DNA of 64,000 nt from Saccharospirillum impatiens DSM 12546 (GTDB taxonomy: Bacteria; Pseudomonadota; Gammaproteobacteria; Pseudomonadales; Natronospirillaceae): assembly GCF_000423605.1 (NCBI RefSeq), contig NZ_AUIH01000021.1, positions 1 to 64,000 of the forward strand, given 5' to 3'. The notes beneath the pieces are model-generated. The model searched no databases. It was not told the DNA's origin and saw nothing but the letters and a program-made list of their open reading frames with translations. This document shows positions 27,069 to 36,788 of this stretch, piece by piece; the first letter of the stretch is position 1; the number at the start of each line of letters is the position of its first letter. Both the position numbers and the translations under genes were made by a program.

Positions 27069-27203
27069 ATACACCCTGACAATGCACTGACAGGCCCTTG
27101 ACTGCCCCCCGACCTATGTAAAGCACCGCCTCAGTGCGCTTTTTCGCATCGACGGCGCGCACCGCCTTGAGGCAGTGCAGAATAAAGCCCGCACCGGGGC
27201 CGA

Positions 27204-27227
27204 CGACTATTCCTCTGGTTATAGTCG
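27204..27227 (+). promoter_or_regulatory. Upstream activator site 3, best dyad
   Basis: The ends CGACTAT (27204-27210) and ATAGTCG (27221-27227) are perfect complements around TCCTCTGGTT. It is the most symmetric of the three and lies about 75 bp upstream of the sigma-54 -24 element, a usual activator distance. Confidence 0.7.
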
Positions 27228-27302
27228 AAACAAAGGCAATCTGCTCAACGAATCCTCAAAAATCCTTTTAAAATCAGCAGGATAGAGTGTATCGATACAA
27301 AC

Positions 27303-27318
27303 TGGCCCCATCCTTGCA
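27303..27318 (+). promoter_or_regulatory. Sigma-54 (-24/-12) promoter for aapJ
   Basis: TGGCCCCATCCTTGCA fits TGGCACG-N4-TTGCW with the obligatory GG and GC and exact spacing. Only two consensus bases (A and G within the -24 box) differ. It lies downstream of three activator sites and upstream of aapJ. Transcription would start near 27330, leaving a leader of about 210 nt. Confidence 0.75.
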
Positions 27319-27390
27319 AACTGTTAAGAACATCGAACCCTAATAAAAACCACGTCGGCCCAGGTCGTCGCTCGATCCTCCTTACAGACT

Positions 27391-27410
27391 GCAGACACCA
27401 GAGTGTCTGC
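27391..27410 (+). other. Leader hairpin upstream of aapJ
   Basis: GCAGACAC and GTGTCTGC are perfect complements with a CAGA loop. There is no T-run, so it is not a terminator. It may stabilise the leader mRNA; no further function can be shown. Confidence 0.4.
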
Positions 27411-27544
27411 ATCACGTTTGTTTTTGGCCACGAGCCGAAAACGAGAATCCACACAGATTTCAGTCTGGGTGGTCATCAGTGCTTGGACCGGCCAGCAGGC
27501 TTGTTCAAGCCGATAATAAAAGCAATGAAATAATGGAGAGTAAA

Positions 27545-28567
27545 ATGCTTAAGAAACTGACCAGCACTAGCGCCGTAGCGGCGTTGTCACTGTCTGTCCT
27601 GGCCGCTGGCGTGCAAGCCGGTGAAACCGTTGATGCCGTCATGGACAAAGGCTACGTTCAGTGCGGTGTAAACACCTCTCTGGCAGGCTTTTCAAATGCA
27701 ACTGGCGGCGAGTGGGCCGGCCTTGACGTCGACGTATGCCGCGCAGTTGCCGCCGCCATGCTGGGCGACTCAGAAGCCGTTCGCTTTACTGCTCTGACCG
27801 CAAACCAGCGCTTTACCGCTCTGCAGTCTGGTGAAGTCGACATCCTGTCGCGTAACACCACCTGGACGCTGACCCGTGATACGTCTCTGGGCTTGAACTT
27901 TGCCGGTGTAAACTACTACGACGGCCAGGGCTTCATGGTACGCAAAGATCTGGGTGTTAGTAGCGCTCTGGAACTGAGCGGTGCAGCTATCTGTGTTGAA
28001 CCCGGTACGACAACAGAATTGAACCTCGCCGATTACTTCCGCGCCAAAGGCATGGATTTCGAGCCGGTTGTTATCGAAAACACCTCTGAAGTAACAGCTG
28101 CCTTCTTCGCGGGTCGTTGCGACGTTTACACAACAGATGCCTCAGGTCTGGCCTCTGCCCGTAACGTCTCTGCTGAAAACCCGGCTGACTACATCATTCT
28201 GCCAGAAATCATCTCCAAAGAGCCGCTGGGCCCAGCTGTTCGCCACGGCGATGACGAATTCATGGACATTGTCCGCTGGACACTGAACGCCATGATCGAA
28301 GCTGAAGAATACGGTGTAACGTCTTCAAACGTTGACGAAATGCGCGATACCAGCACCAACCCTGGCATCCAGCGTCTCCTCGGTGCTACACCGGGTCTGG
28401 GCGAAGCACTGGGTCTGGAAGAAGACTGGGCTTACAACATCATCGACCAGGTCGGTAACTACGGCGAGTCTTACCAGACTAACGTAACCGAACTGCTGGG
28501 TCTTGAGCGTGGCATTAACGCGCTGTGGACTGACGGTGGCCTGATGTACGCACAGCCAGTACGTTAA
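27545..28567 (+). CDS. aapJ: General L-amino acid ABC transporter, periplasmic binding protein AapJ
   Basis: 340 aa with a signal peptide (VAALSLSVLAAGVQA, cut before GET). The mature start VDAVMDKGYVQCGVN and GEWAGLDVDVCRAVAAAML are typical of AapJ/BztA. It captures a broad range of L-amino acids, commonly Glu, Gln, Asp and Asn. ATG 27545 was chosen because the signal peptide begins MLKK; GGAGAG lies upstream. It is followed by aapQ, aapM and aapP in the same direction. Confidence 0.92.
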   Translation: MLKKLTSTSAVAALSLSVLAAGVQAGETVDAVMDKGYVQCGVNTSLAGFSNATGGEWAGLDVDVCRAVAAAMLGDSEAVRFTALTANQRFTALQSGEVDILSRNTTWTLTRDTSLGLNFAGVNYYDGQGFMVRKDLGVSSALELSGAAICVEPGTTTELNLADYFRAKGMDFEPVVIENTSEVTAAFFAGRCDVYTTDASGLASARNVSAENPADYIILPEIISKEPLGPAVRHGDDEFMDIVRWTLNAMIEAEEYGVTSSNVDEMRDTSTNPGIQRLLGATPGLGEALGLEEDWAYNIIDQVGNYGESYQTNVTELLGLERGINALWTDGGLMYAQPVR

Positions 28568-28611
28568 TCAGAAGCCCGGCAATGCAAGATTGCTGACTTC
28601 CTGTTAACGCC

Positions 28612-28634
28612 GCGGCCCTGTCTACCAGGGCCGC
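28612..28634 (+). other. Stem-loop between aapJ and aapQ
   Basis: GCGGCCCTG pairs with CAGGGCCGC around TCTAC. There is no T-run. It is likely an mRNA-stabilising hairpin that keeps the binding-protein message abundant relative to the permeases. Confidence 0.5.
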
Positions 28635-28689
28635 TTATTATTCGCTCATTGCATTATTCTGATTTGCATTCCCTTTGGAGACGTCGGGT

Positions 28690-29880
28690 ATGAGCCCCAA
28701 ACACTCAAAAAAAAGCGACGTTAGCCCGATTCTGACCCTTATTTATGACAAAACGTTTCGTTCTGTCGTCTATCAGATTCTGGTATTTGGTGGTGTCTTT
28801 CTGCTCGGCTGGTACCTGGTGAGTAACACCATGGCCAACCTCGAAGCTCAGGACATTGCTACCGGCTTTGGCTTTCTGGAACGCGAGGCCGCTTTTGGTA
28901 TCAGTGAAAGCATTATCGCCTACTCGCCTGCAAGCTCTTATGGCCAAGCATTGCTCGTTGGCATTACCAACACCCTTAAAGTGGCCAGCATCGGCATCGT
29001 ACTCGCCACAATACTGGGCACCATTATCGGCATTGCCACTGTTTCGAAAAACTGGCTGTTGCGGTTTATGGGTGTTACCTACATCGAGACCTTTCGCAAC
29101 ATTCCAGTGCTGCTGCAGCTGATCTTCTGGTACGCGCTTATCAACCGCGGCTTACCCAATATTCGCTCTGCACTGAACCCCATTGAAGGGGTATTTTTGT
29201 CCAATCGGGGTTTGTACATTCCGGTCATGGCTGATCACCCTGCCTGGAGCTGGGTTGGAGCGGGATTTATCGTCGGTATCATTGGCGCCATTGCTTTGCG
29301 CAAATGGAGCCTGAAGCGACTTGAAGCAACGGGTCATATTTTTCCGCATCTGAGTGTTGGCCTTGGCATTATTGTCGTCGTTCCTTTCCTGGTCTGGCTC
29401 GTCTTTGGCGCACCGATGGAATTGAACGTTCCTGCCATTCAGGGCTTCAACTTCCAGGGCGGCGCACGCATGAGCCCGGAATTTACCGCACTGTTGTTGG
29501 GTCTGACACTGTACACAACGACCTACATCGCCGAAGTGGTCAGAAGCGGTATTCAATCTGTACCTTACGGTCAAACCGAAGCGGCAACATCGCTCGGTCT
29601 GCGGTCCACCTGGATCATGCGGCTTATCGTTTTGCCGCAAGCGCTGCGAGTCATCATTCCACCCCTGACCAACCAATATCTCAACCTGACCAAAAACAGT
29701 TCGCTGGCCGTGGCGATTGGTTATCCGGACCTGGTTTCCGTGTCCAACACCACCATGAACCAGACGGGGCAGGCGGTTGAAGGCGTGGCTATTTTCATGA
29801 CGGTTTATCTCAGCATCAGCTTGCTCGTTTCTTTCTTTATGAACTGGTACAACAAGCGCATGTCGCTGGTGGAGCGTTGA
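28690..29880 (+). CDS. aapQ: General L-amino acid ABC transporter permease AapQ
   Basis: This is a HisM-class permease of 396 aa with an unusually long central loop, as AapQ has. Helices include VYQILVFGGVFLLGWYLV and IGIVLATILGTIIGIA. The ETFRNIPVLLQLIFWYA signature follows. The EAA-like loop is near SVPYGQTEAATSLGLRSTW. The start at 28690 has GGAG at 28677-28680. It acts with AapM and AapP in the inner membrane. Confidence 0.92.
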   Translation: MSPKHSKKSDVSPILTLIYDKTFRSVVYQILVFGGVFLLGWYLVSNTMANLEAQDIATGFGFLEREAAFGISESIIAYSPASSYGQALLVGITNTLKVASIGIVLATILGTIIGIATVSKNWLLRFMGVTYIETFRNIPVLLQLIFWYALINRGLPNIRSALNPIEGVFLSNRGLYIPVMADHPAWSWVGAGFIVGIIGAIALRKWSLKRLEATGHIFPHLSVGLGIIVVVPFLVWLVFGAPMELNVPAIQGFNFQGGARMSPEFTALLLGLTLYTTTYIAEVVRSGIQSVPYGQTEAATSLGLRSTWIMRLIVLPQALRVIIPPLTNQYLNLTKNSSLAVAIGYPDLVSVSNTTMNQTGQAVEGVAIFMTVYLSISLLVSFFMNWYNKRMSLVER

Positions 29881-29881
29881 T

Positions 29882-30973
29882 ATGACTGAGACTACTAATA
29901 GAGCTCGTCCCATCAGTGGACCGGTGTTGAACCGAAGCTTGCGCTGGATGAAAGAGAATCTCTTTTCGACACCGCTCAACACGGTCATCACTCTGCTGTG
30001 TGTTTACATTATCTGGAGTGTCCTTGAAGTCCTGGTGTCCTGGGCCGTTGTAAACGCCAGTTTCGGGGCTGCCAAAGAAGCGTGCGAAGCGGCTACCGGT
30101 GCATGCTGGGCCTACGTTCATGATATGTGGCGCTTCCTGTTGTTTGGCACCTTTCCGGCCGACCAACACTGGCGTCCGCTGCTGGCCATGGTCATGCTGA
30201 CCTCCGGCATGTTGTTAAGCATGAACCGCCGCTTCTGGTCACCCTGGCTGGCCGTTGCCTGGATTGTCGGTTTCATTGCTGTTTATTTTGTCCTGAGAGG
30301 CGGCGTATTGGGTCTGCCACCCGTGCGCACAGCTCAATGGGGTGGTTTGACGCTAACGCTGGTACTGGCCGTTGTCGGTATTGCCTTTGCTGCGCCACTG
30401 GCCTTATTGCTGGCACTGGGGCGTCGATCCGAAATGCCTCTGATCAAGGTGGTCTGTATTGTCATCATTGAGGTCTTTCGGGGTGTGCCGCTGATCTCGG
30501 TGCTGTTTATGGCGTCGGTCATGTTTCCGCTGTTTCTCCCGGAAGGGGTGAGCATCGATGTTCTGTTGCGGGCACAGATTGGCATCATCTTCTTCCAGGC
30601 AGCGTATTTGGCCGAAGTCTTTCGGGGTGGCATGCAAGCGATTCCCAAAGGGCAGTATGAAGCAGCCGATTCACTTGGACTGAATTACTGGCAAAAGACC
30701 TTCAAGATAATTTTGCCACAAGCCTTGCGGCTGGTTATCCCGCCGACCATGAGTACCTTTATCTCTTTGTTTAAAGATACGTCACTGGTCGTGATCATTG
30801 GTCTGTTTGACTTGCTGGCCGCAACCCGCGCAGCGGTAAACGACCCAATGTGGCGCCAACAGTTTATTGAAGCCTATCTCTTCATTGCTCTTATTTACTT
30901 TTGCTTCTGCTTCTTTATGTCGCGTTACAGTGCGTATCTCGACAATGACCTGAAGAAGAGCACCTCACACTAG
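29882..30973 (+). CDS. aapM: General L-amino acid ABC transporter permease AapM
   Basis: This is the second permease, 363 aa, starting 2 nt after aapQ. It has helices [19 protein letters not shown] and LLALALG-type repeats. A recognisable stretch is [24 protein letters not shown]. The EAA loop is [32 protein letters not shown]. This pattern is diagnostic of AapM/BztC. Confidence 0.92.
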   Translation: MTETTNRARPISGPVLNRSLRWMKENLFSTPLNTVITLLCVYIIWSVLEVLVSWAVVNASFGAAKEACEAATGACWAYVHDMWRFLLFGTFPADQHWRPLLAMVMLTSGMLLSMNRRFWSPWLAVAWIVGFIAVYFVLRGGVLGLPPVRTAQWGGLTLTLVLAVVGIAFAAPLALLLALGRRSEMPLIKVVCIVIIEVFRGVPLISVLFMASVMFPLFLPEGVSIDVLLRAQIGIIFFQAAYLAEVFRGGMQAIPKGQYEAADSLGLNYWQKTFKIILPQALRLVIPPTMSTFISLFKDTSLVVIIGLFDLLAATRAAVNDPMWRQQFIEAYLFIALIYFCFCFFMSRYSAYLDNDLKKSTSH

Positions 30974-30984
30974 GAGTCCAGCAC

Positions 30985-31749
30985 ATGACTGAACAACGCC
31001 AACTGGCCGACCGTGAATCCGTTATTCAGGTCAACAAGATGAACAAGTGGTACGGTGATTTTCACGTACTGACTGATATTAATCTGGATGTTAAACAGGG
31101 CGAGCGCATCGTCATTTGCGGCCCTTCGGGCTCGGGCAAATCGACGCTGATTCGTTGCCTGAACCGCCTGGAAGAACATCAGGAAGGTGACATCACCGTT
31201 AATGGCATCGAGCTGGGCGATAACGTCAAAAACATCGAGGTTATCCGCAAAGATGTGTGCATGGTTTTCCAGCACTTCAATCTGTTTCCACACCTGACTG
31301 TGCTCGATAACCTGACACTGGCACCGATGTTTGTGCTCAAGCAACCCAAACGGGAAGCCGAAGCAACGGCCATGAAGTTTCTGGAGCGGGTTAAGATTGC
31401 CGAACAGGCCAACAAGTACCCGGGTCAGCTCTCTGGTGGTCAGCAACAGCGTGTGGCCATTGCCCGCTCATTGTGCATGAACCCGAAAGTGATGTTGTTT
31501 GATGAACCGACCTCGGCGCTCGACCCGGAGATGATCAAGGAAGTGCTGGACGTCATGATCGAGCTGGCCGAAGAAGGCATGACCATGCTGTGCGTCACCC
31601 ACGAAATGGGTTTTGCCAAACAGGTAGCCGACCGGGTCATTTTCATGGACGCTGGCCAGATTGTTGAAGAAAACGAACCACACGAGTTCTTCAACAATCC
31701 GCAGAACGACCGGACCAAGTTGTTCCTGAGTCAAATTCTCGGTCACTAA
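30985..31749 (+). CDS. aapP: General L-amino acid ABC transporter ATPase AapP
   Basis: 254 aa with Walker [11 protein letters not shown]-loop [12 protein letters not shown], signature [15 protein letters not shown], Walker [13 protein letters not shown] and H-loop [15 protein letters not shown]. It powers AapQM. It ends the operon, followed by a strong terminator. Confidence 0.94.
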   Translation: MTEQRQLADRESVIQVNKMNKWYGDFHVLTDINLDVKQGERIVICGPSGSGKSTLIRCLNRLEEHQEGDITVNGIELGDNVKNIEVIRKDVCMVFQHFNLFPHLTVLDNLTLAPMFVLKQPKREAEATAMKFLERVKIAEQANKYPGQLSGGQQQRVAIARSLCMNPKVMLFDEPTSALDPEMIKEVLDVMIELAEEGMTMLCVTHEMGFAKQVADRVIFMDAGQIVEENEPHEFFNNPQNDRTKLFLSQILGH

Positions 31750-31760
31750 TGAGAATGAAT

Positions 31761-31783
31761 GAACCCGGCACTTTGCCGGGTTC
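31761..31783 (+). terminator. Rho-independent terminator after aapP
   Basis: GAACCCGGCA pairs with TGCCGGGTTC around CTT, followed by TTC. The T-run is short but the stem is strong. Confidence 0.7.
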
Positions 31784-32036
31784 TTCAGTAACACAGGCGA
31801 GTCCGTTCTGATTTGCCTGACTTTTCATCTCTATTCCGATGTTTTAACCAGCATCGTCAGTCTCTTTTATAAGCACAAAACCCCCGGCAATGCCTGGGCA
31901 GGCGTTGTTGTGCTGTACGGATGTTACTTTTTATTGCACGGCCTGAGCCAGGGAACCGCTCATGATCACCACCCCATGGATAGCCTGACCCCAAAACGTC
32001 CGGCACTCTACCCGGAATCACCTGAGAGTCACTGCA

Positions 32037-32774
32037 ATGAACGTCAGCGTTACCTCGCTTAAAGCCCTACTCGTATTGTTACTGACCTGCCTGATAAACC
32101 TGCCAGCCTTTGCCGAAAACGATGATACTCAGTTGTACATCTATACCGAAAATTATGGCAACTATAACTACAGCCTAAGTGGTCGCGATTACGAGCACAG
32201 GCGCGACGACATCGGTGGCACCTCTACTGAGGTCGTCAAGGCACTGCTTGCCGACGCCGGCTATGAGTATCGCATGCGCCTGCGCAACTGGGGTGTCGGT
32301 TACGGGCGAACTCTGGAGCGCCCTTACTACGGGATTTTCTCTACCGCCAGAACGGCGCAACGCGAGGACATTTTTCAGTGGGTAGGGCCCATCGCCCAAT
32401 ACAATTGGACCATCTTTCGATACGAGGGCAGTACTATCGAGGTCAACGACATTGATGATCTGCGCTCATTGCGGGTCGGCGGATACGCCAATTCAGCCAC
32501 CACCCTGTTCCTGCAAGACCAGGGCATAGAGGTGTCTACTCTTCCCAACGACAGCCTGAATGCCCAACGCCTGGCACAAGACCAGATCGATGTATGGATT
32601 GCCTCGGACGTTAACGCCTATAACCTGGCAGAAGAGGCCGGTTTTCCGAATATCGAGCCAGCCTGGATCATTCGCACCGTCGATATGTATCTGGCCATGA
32701 ACAAGGATACACCGGCCGAGGTTATCGACCGATTACAAACCTCACTTGACCGAGTACAAAACCAGGTCGATTAA
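32037..32774 (+). CDS. Periplasmic solute-binding protein, SBP_bac_3 family
   Basis: 245 aa with a clear signal peptide (ALLVLLLTCLINLPAFA, cut before END). The fold marker is the early GRDYEHRRDDIGGTSTEVVKALL and the later DDLRSLRVGGYANSATTLFL. No transporter genes are adjacent, so it is an orphan binding protein, perhaps a receptor partner or stress protein. The ligand is unknown. It is convergent with the AEC permease; the two overlap by 4 nt. Confidence 0.8.
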   Translation: MNVSVTSLKALLVLLLTCLINLPAFAENDDTQLYIYTENYGNYNYSLSGRDYEHRRDDIGGTSTEVVKALLADAGYEYRMRLRNWGVGYGRTLERPYYGIFSTARTAQREDIFQWVGPIAQYNWTIFRYEGSTIEVNDIDDLRSLRVGGYANSATTLFLQDQGIEVSTLPNDSLNAQRLAQDQIDVWIASDVNAYNLAEEAGFPNIEPAWIIRTVDMYLAMNKDTPAEVIDRLQTSLDRVQNQVD

Positions 32775-33721
32775 ACCCAACCCAGTGCACGCAATACGAC
32801 CAGCCCCAGGCTGGTCGTCACCAGGCTGATCACCGTCGTTGTGGCAATAATGGAGGCCGCCAGATTGGCGTTCCCGCCCATCGCACGCACCATCACATAG
32901 CTCGCCGCAGCAGTGGGCGTGCTGGCCATCAGGTAGAACACGCCCAGCTCTATATCCCGGTAGCCCAGACCATAGGCGATCAGCACACCACTGAGCGGTA
33001 TCAACGCCAGCTTGAATACAGAGGTGAGTGTGGTGACTCGCCCGGCCTCTATAAAACCAGCCCAGCTCAAACTGGCGCCGACGCAGATCAATGCCAGCGG
33101 CAACGTCATGCGGGCAAAATAGTCACCGGTATCGAGCACCCAGTCCGGAACCGGTATGCCCAGCACAACAATGGCACCGGCCAGCGCAATGGCAATGATC
33201 AGCGGATTACGAGCAATGTCTTTAACCGCAGAGACCAGCGGGTGACCAGCCACCTGACGCGGTGACCACCGACTTAGGGTAATCACCGACAGCACGTTGT
33301 ACAGCAATGTAATAAACGCCAGGTAAACAGACGCCAGCACAGCGGCCTCCTGGCCAAAAGCATTCAGCACAAAAGCCAGACCGATGATGCCCATATTGCC
33401 GCGAAAGCTGCCTTGCACAAATACGCCGCGCTCGTCTTTGTGCGCCACCAGCCAGGGGGCAATCAACGACAACACCACAAACCAGCCCAGTGTGAACAAG
33501 GCCGCCAGCAGGATAATGCCGCCCCCTGGTATGGCCTCCGGACGGGAACCGACGATATTCAGGAACAACAAACTGGGCAGGGCTACATTAAACACCAGCT
33601 TGGAGCCACTTTGCACAAAAGCATCGTTAATCCATTCCCAGCGTTTGAAGGCCGCACCCAGCACGACAACCAGTGCGATGGGGCCGGTAATCTGTAACGA
33701 AAACAACAATAGAGACAACAC
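32771..33721 (-). CDS. AEC-family (auxin efflux carrier-like) permease
   Basis: 316 aa with ten predicted helices, e.g. LLLFSLQITGPIALVVVLGA and GGIILLAALFTLGWFVVLSL. GNMGIIGLAFVLNAFG is a typical AEC motif. It probably exports or exchanges organic acids; the substrate is unknown. Its stop overlaps the end of the binding-protein gene. Confidence 0.82.
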   Translation of the reverse strand: MLSLLLFSLQITGPIALVVVLGAAFKRWEWINDAFVQSGSKLVFNVALPSLLFLNIVGSRPEAIPGGGIILLAALFTLGWFVVLSLIAPWLVAHKDERGVFVQGSFRGNMGIIGLAFVLNAFGQEAAVLASVYLAFITLLYNVLSVITLSRWSPRQVAGHPLVSAVKDIARNPLIIAIALAGAIVVLGIPVPDWVLDTGDYFARMTLPLALICVGASLSWAGFIEAGRVTTLTSVFKLALIPLSGVLIAYGLGYRDIELGVFYLMASTPTAAASYVMVRAMGGNANLAASIIATTTVISLVTTSLGLVVLRALGWV

Positions 33722-33925
33722 CAGGGCGCTTCCTCAGGGGGCGGGTACGTTTAACAGCGATCTCAGCGACCGCTTAAGCGGCGGCAGTCTACCACCACGC
33801 GACAATAAAAACTCAATGGCCGACCCAAGCCGCCGATACTACACTTACGTTTAGAAAGCTCTCTTATGCAATAGGCAGACCTTCCGGGCCAAAACAACAC
33901 CCTTAACACGCCGAGGTATCGACCT

Positions 33926-35548
33926 GTGTTTAAACGCTTTACCATTCGCCAGCGGCTGACGGCCACCTTTGTCGGCATCGTACTCGCGTTCATCGTATTA
34001 GGGTCGCTCAGCCTGAACCGACTGGACGCCAGCAATGCTCAGGTGTCGATCATCGCCCAGGATCGGTTGCCCAACCTGATCGCAGCCAACACGCTGTTCA
34101 AATACTTCAGCGATATTCAGGTGCCCGCTACGGCCATGATCTTTTCCAGCTCTGCATCAGAGCGGGAAACCTTGCAGCAGACCATCGACCAGTCAGTCGC
34201 GGCATTGAACACAGCCAAGGAAGCCTACCAGCAGAACATTACCGCCGATGAAAACCAGCAGATTTTCAATGCCTTTGTTGATGCGGAAACCCAGTTTTTG
34301 CAGACTCTGAACGACGGCATACAGCTGGCGTCGAACTGGCGTGGTGCTGACGCACTGCGTCTGCGTACCGAGACCATGCTGCCCCTTGCCGAACAGGCCT
34401 TTGGCCATCTACAGCAGCTAATCGACTATCAGCAGCAGCGCATCGCTGCGGCGGAACAGGAGGCGGATCTCGCCTACCAGACATCACGCACAGTAACCAT
34501 TGGCGCCATCAGTGCGGTTGCCCTGCTGCTGGCGCTGATCGCCTGGTCGCTGGTGAGAAGCATCGCGCGGCCCTTGCAACAGGCCATTCACGTCGCCAAT
34601 GACATCGCCGCCGGCACGCTGACCACCAATATCACTATCGACGGCAAGGATGAAATCTCATTGTTGCTGCAAGCACTACGAACCATGCAGCACAGCCTGC
34701 GCGATACCCTGGGCCAGATCGCCGAATCGGCTGACCGGCTCGGTCATGCGTCCACCACACTCGACGCGGTTACCGAGCAATCACTGCAAGAGTTGCAACA
34801 ACAGAACGATCAACTGGAACAGGCCGCTACCGCCGTTAACGAGCTGACTGCTGCCATTGAAGAGGTGGCCAGTAATGCCGCCGGAACGGCCAGTGAGTCC
34901 CAGCAAGCCAATGAGCGAACTCAGTTTGGCCGTGAAAAAGTGCAATCAGCGGTGCAGGCCATTGAACATTTGGCCGGTCGTATTCAGGGCGCGAGCAGCA
35001 ATATGACCACGCTGTCGCAGAAAGTGGCCGACGTAGCCTCAGTGCTTGATGTCATTCGTGCCATTGCCGAGCAAACCAACTTACTGGCCCTCAACGCCGC
35101 TATTGAAGCGGCCCGGGCCGGAGAAGCGGGCAGAGGTTTCGCGGTTGTCGCCGACGAAGTCAGAGCTCTGGCCAGCCGCACCGCCGACTCAACCCGGGAG
35201 ATTGAATCCATCATTCAGGCGGTGGAAACCAGCTCGGAAGAGGCTGCCGGTACCCTGCGCACCAGCGATGAGGACGCCCGCAAGACGCTGAACATCGGTC
35301 ACGAAGCGGGTGAGGCCCTCGCGGCCATCGCAGATCTGGTCAACACCATCAATGATCGCAATACATCCTCAGCCAGTGCTGCAGAGCAACAGGCTCAGGT
35401 TGCCAAGGAGGTCGACAAGAACCTGGTGAATCTGCGCGATCTTGCCGCTAACACGGCGACCGGTGCCGACCAGACCCGAAGCTCGAGCCGGGAACTGGCC
35501 AGCCTGGCAGATGACCTGAACCGGCTGGTCAAACGCTTTGAGGTGTAG
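33926..35548 (+). CDS. Methyl-accepting chemotaxis protein (4HB sensor, HAMP)
   Basis: 540 aa. Membrane helix 1 ([19 protein letters not shown]), a helical periplasmic domain of about 150 residues, then helix 2 ([21 protein letters not shown]). HAMP follows ([20 protein letters not shown]), then the signalling domain with tip [21 protein letters not shown] and [15 protein letters not shown]. It starts with GTG. The ligand is unknown. Confidence 0.9.
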   Translation: MFKRFTIRQRLTATFVGIVLAFIVLGSLSLNRLDASNAQVSIIAQDRLPNLIAANTLFKYFSDIQVPATAMIFSSSASERETLQQTIDQSVAALNTAKEAYQQNITADENQQIFNAFVDAETQFLQTLNDGIQLASNWRGADALRLRTETMLPLAEQAFGHLQQLIDYQQQRIAAAEQEADLAYQTSRTVTIGAISAVALLLALIAWSLVRSIARPLQQAIHVANDIAAGTLTTNITIDGKDEISLLLQALRTMQHSLRDTLGQIAESADRLGHASTTLDAVTEQSLQELQQQNDQLEQAATAVNELTAAIEEVASNAAGTASESQQANERTQFGREKVQSAVQAIEHLAGRIQGASSNMTTLSQKVADVASVLDVIRAIAEQTNLLALNAAIEAARAGEAGRGFAVVADEVRALASRTADSTREIESIIQAVETSSEEAAGTLRTSDEDARKTLNIGHEAGEALAAIADLVNTINDRNTSSASAAEQQAQVAKEVDKNLVNLRDLAANTATGADQTRSSSRELASLADDLNRLVKRFEV

Positions 35549-35730
35549 CCACACACTGAGCTGTATCATCACAGTTGTGGCACTTAGCCGATTGTAACCA
35601 CTGTAGGCTGCTGAGATTCACTGAATAGCAACAACCTACCAGGTTCAAAACACGCCGTGCCCGTGGGTCTATGACTGGTAAGTTGTTGATTCAATGAGAA
35701 AATTAAAAATCACATTGTTTGCTTTTCGTG

Positions 35731-35761
35731 TGTTGAAAAAGGCAGGAAGCCTTTTTCAACA
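35731..35761. terminator. Bidirectional hairpin terminator
   Basis: TGTTGAAAAAGGC pairs with GCCTTTTTCAACA around AGGAA. T-runs inside the stem make it usable from both sides. It lies between the convergent chemoreceptor and DUF3461 genes. Confidence 0.7.
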
Positions 35762-35766
35762 ACCAG

Positions 35767-36144
35767 TTAGAGTCTCTTCAGATCGGCTTCGATTTCCTCG
35801 ATCTTGCTTTGCACCACTTTTTCCAGATGATGCAGATCGTTCAGAATCTTTTTCTTCAAATCGACTTCTTTGACTTCCCGCTTGGCAATCACATCAAGCT
35901 CTTCCACTACGTAGCGCAAAGTCGGTGCGATCTCGGTCGTGTCGGTGTATTTTTGAGTGCCACTATCGACCTTTACCCGCTTCACCTGCCTCGGATACTT
36001 GAATTTTTCACTGCGCGCAAACATTTCACCTTTGTCACGCTTGTAGTAAATCTTCAAAATATCGAACCGGCCTTCGGTTCGTAGGGTGTATTTTTCAATT
36101 CGATCAGTGTCGGTAACGCCAATGGCCTTCAGGTTTTCAAACAT
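35767..36144 (-). CDS. DUF3461 family protein
   Basis: 125 aa beginning MFENLKAIGVTDTDRIEKYT, the highly conserved start of DUF3461 proteins. The C-terminal half (KREVKEVDLKKKILNDLHHLEKVVQSKIEEIEADL) is a coiled coil. It is cytoplasmic with unknown function. The start at 36144 was chosen over upstream ones because of this conserved opening. Confidence 0.85.
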   Translation of the reverse strand: MFENLKAIGVTDTDRIEKYTLRTEGRFDILKIYYKRDKGEMFARSEKFKYPRQVKRVKVDSGTQKYTDTTEIAPTLRYVVEELDVIAKREVKEVDLKKKILNDLHHLEKVVQSKIEEIEADLKRL

Positions 36145-36368
36145 GGACAATCCTTTACGGAATACGTTCAGTACGTGGGCTGGGATATGCGTAAGCAATC
36201 AGGTCAGATTAGAACATTCACAGCAGGGATCAACACCTTGTCGCAGTTTTATAGCGGCCGACACGCAGTGACCTGTAGCGCGCTGTGTACAACCTTTTCA
36301 ACGCTTAACGACACAACCCGCCGGACTGAGCATCGGCTCATAATCCGTTAACCAGGAGGATTTACCCC

Positions 36369-36653
36369 ATGACCTTGCACATCCGACTGATCGAAATAGA
36401 ACGCTATGTCCCCGATGTAAACAACACCGCCGACCTGGCGCGGGCGTTCGGCCCGCTCAAACGCTACTGCCGCGACCAGGTCAATGTGGCGCTGACGCTG
36501 GCGCCCTGGACGGAGGTTGATCGCGGTGAGGCCGCTCTGGTTATTCTGGGCATCGACCGGGGTCAGGTGGAAACCGAAGCGCGCCATCTGGAAGACTGGA
36601 TGGAGACTAATCTGGAAGGCCAGAGCCTGAGACTGGAAGCCAGCTGGTTATGA
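36369..36653 (+). CDS. Small DUF503-like protein
   Basis: 94 aa with a perfect AGGAGG before the ATG. The pattern FGPLKRYCRDQVNVALTLAPWTEVDRGEAALVILGIDRGQVETEARHLEDWME resembles DUF503 (YlxP) proteins, which have a similar ferredoxin-like layout. The match is by eye and moderate. Function is unknown; it stands alone upstream of xylB. Confidence 0.6.
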   Translation: MTLHIRLIEIERYVPDVNNTADLARAFGPLKRYCRDQVNVALTLAPWTEVDRGEAALVILGIDRGQVETEARHLEDWMETNLEGQSLRLEASWL

Positions 36654-36788
36654 TTCACACACGGGCATAGTGGCTTGATGGGTCTTGCCGCTTGTGGATC
36701 CGGGTGCTGAGGGTGCAATGAACAATTGACGCAATCCAGGCTCACCGTCATTATATTTCGACTAATGAATTAATTTCAGGAGCACCCA

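Larger units (their letters stand above)
26970..27544 (+). promoter_or_regulatory. Control region of the aap operon (575 bp, no gene)
   Basis: The stretch has no convincing coding frame. It holds three copies of an ATTCC..TGGTTATAG site (27035, 27053, 27209), a sigma-54 promoter (27303-27318), and a leader of about 210 nt containing a hairpin (27391-27410). Confidence 0.75.

Noticed and set aside
26749-27162. Minus-strand open frame over the end of the response-regulator gene and its downstream control region
   Set aside because: It overlaps conserved coding sequence, has no ribosome-binding site and low-complexity, Arg/Cys-rich residues; it is a shadow frame.
32798-32818. GACCAGCC/GGCTGGTC stem near the convergent ends of the binding-protein and AEC genes
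   Set aside because: It lies inside the AEC coding region and has no T-run; could be chance.
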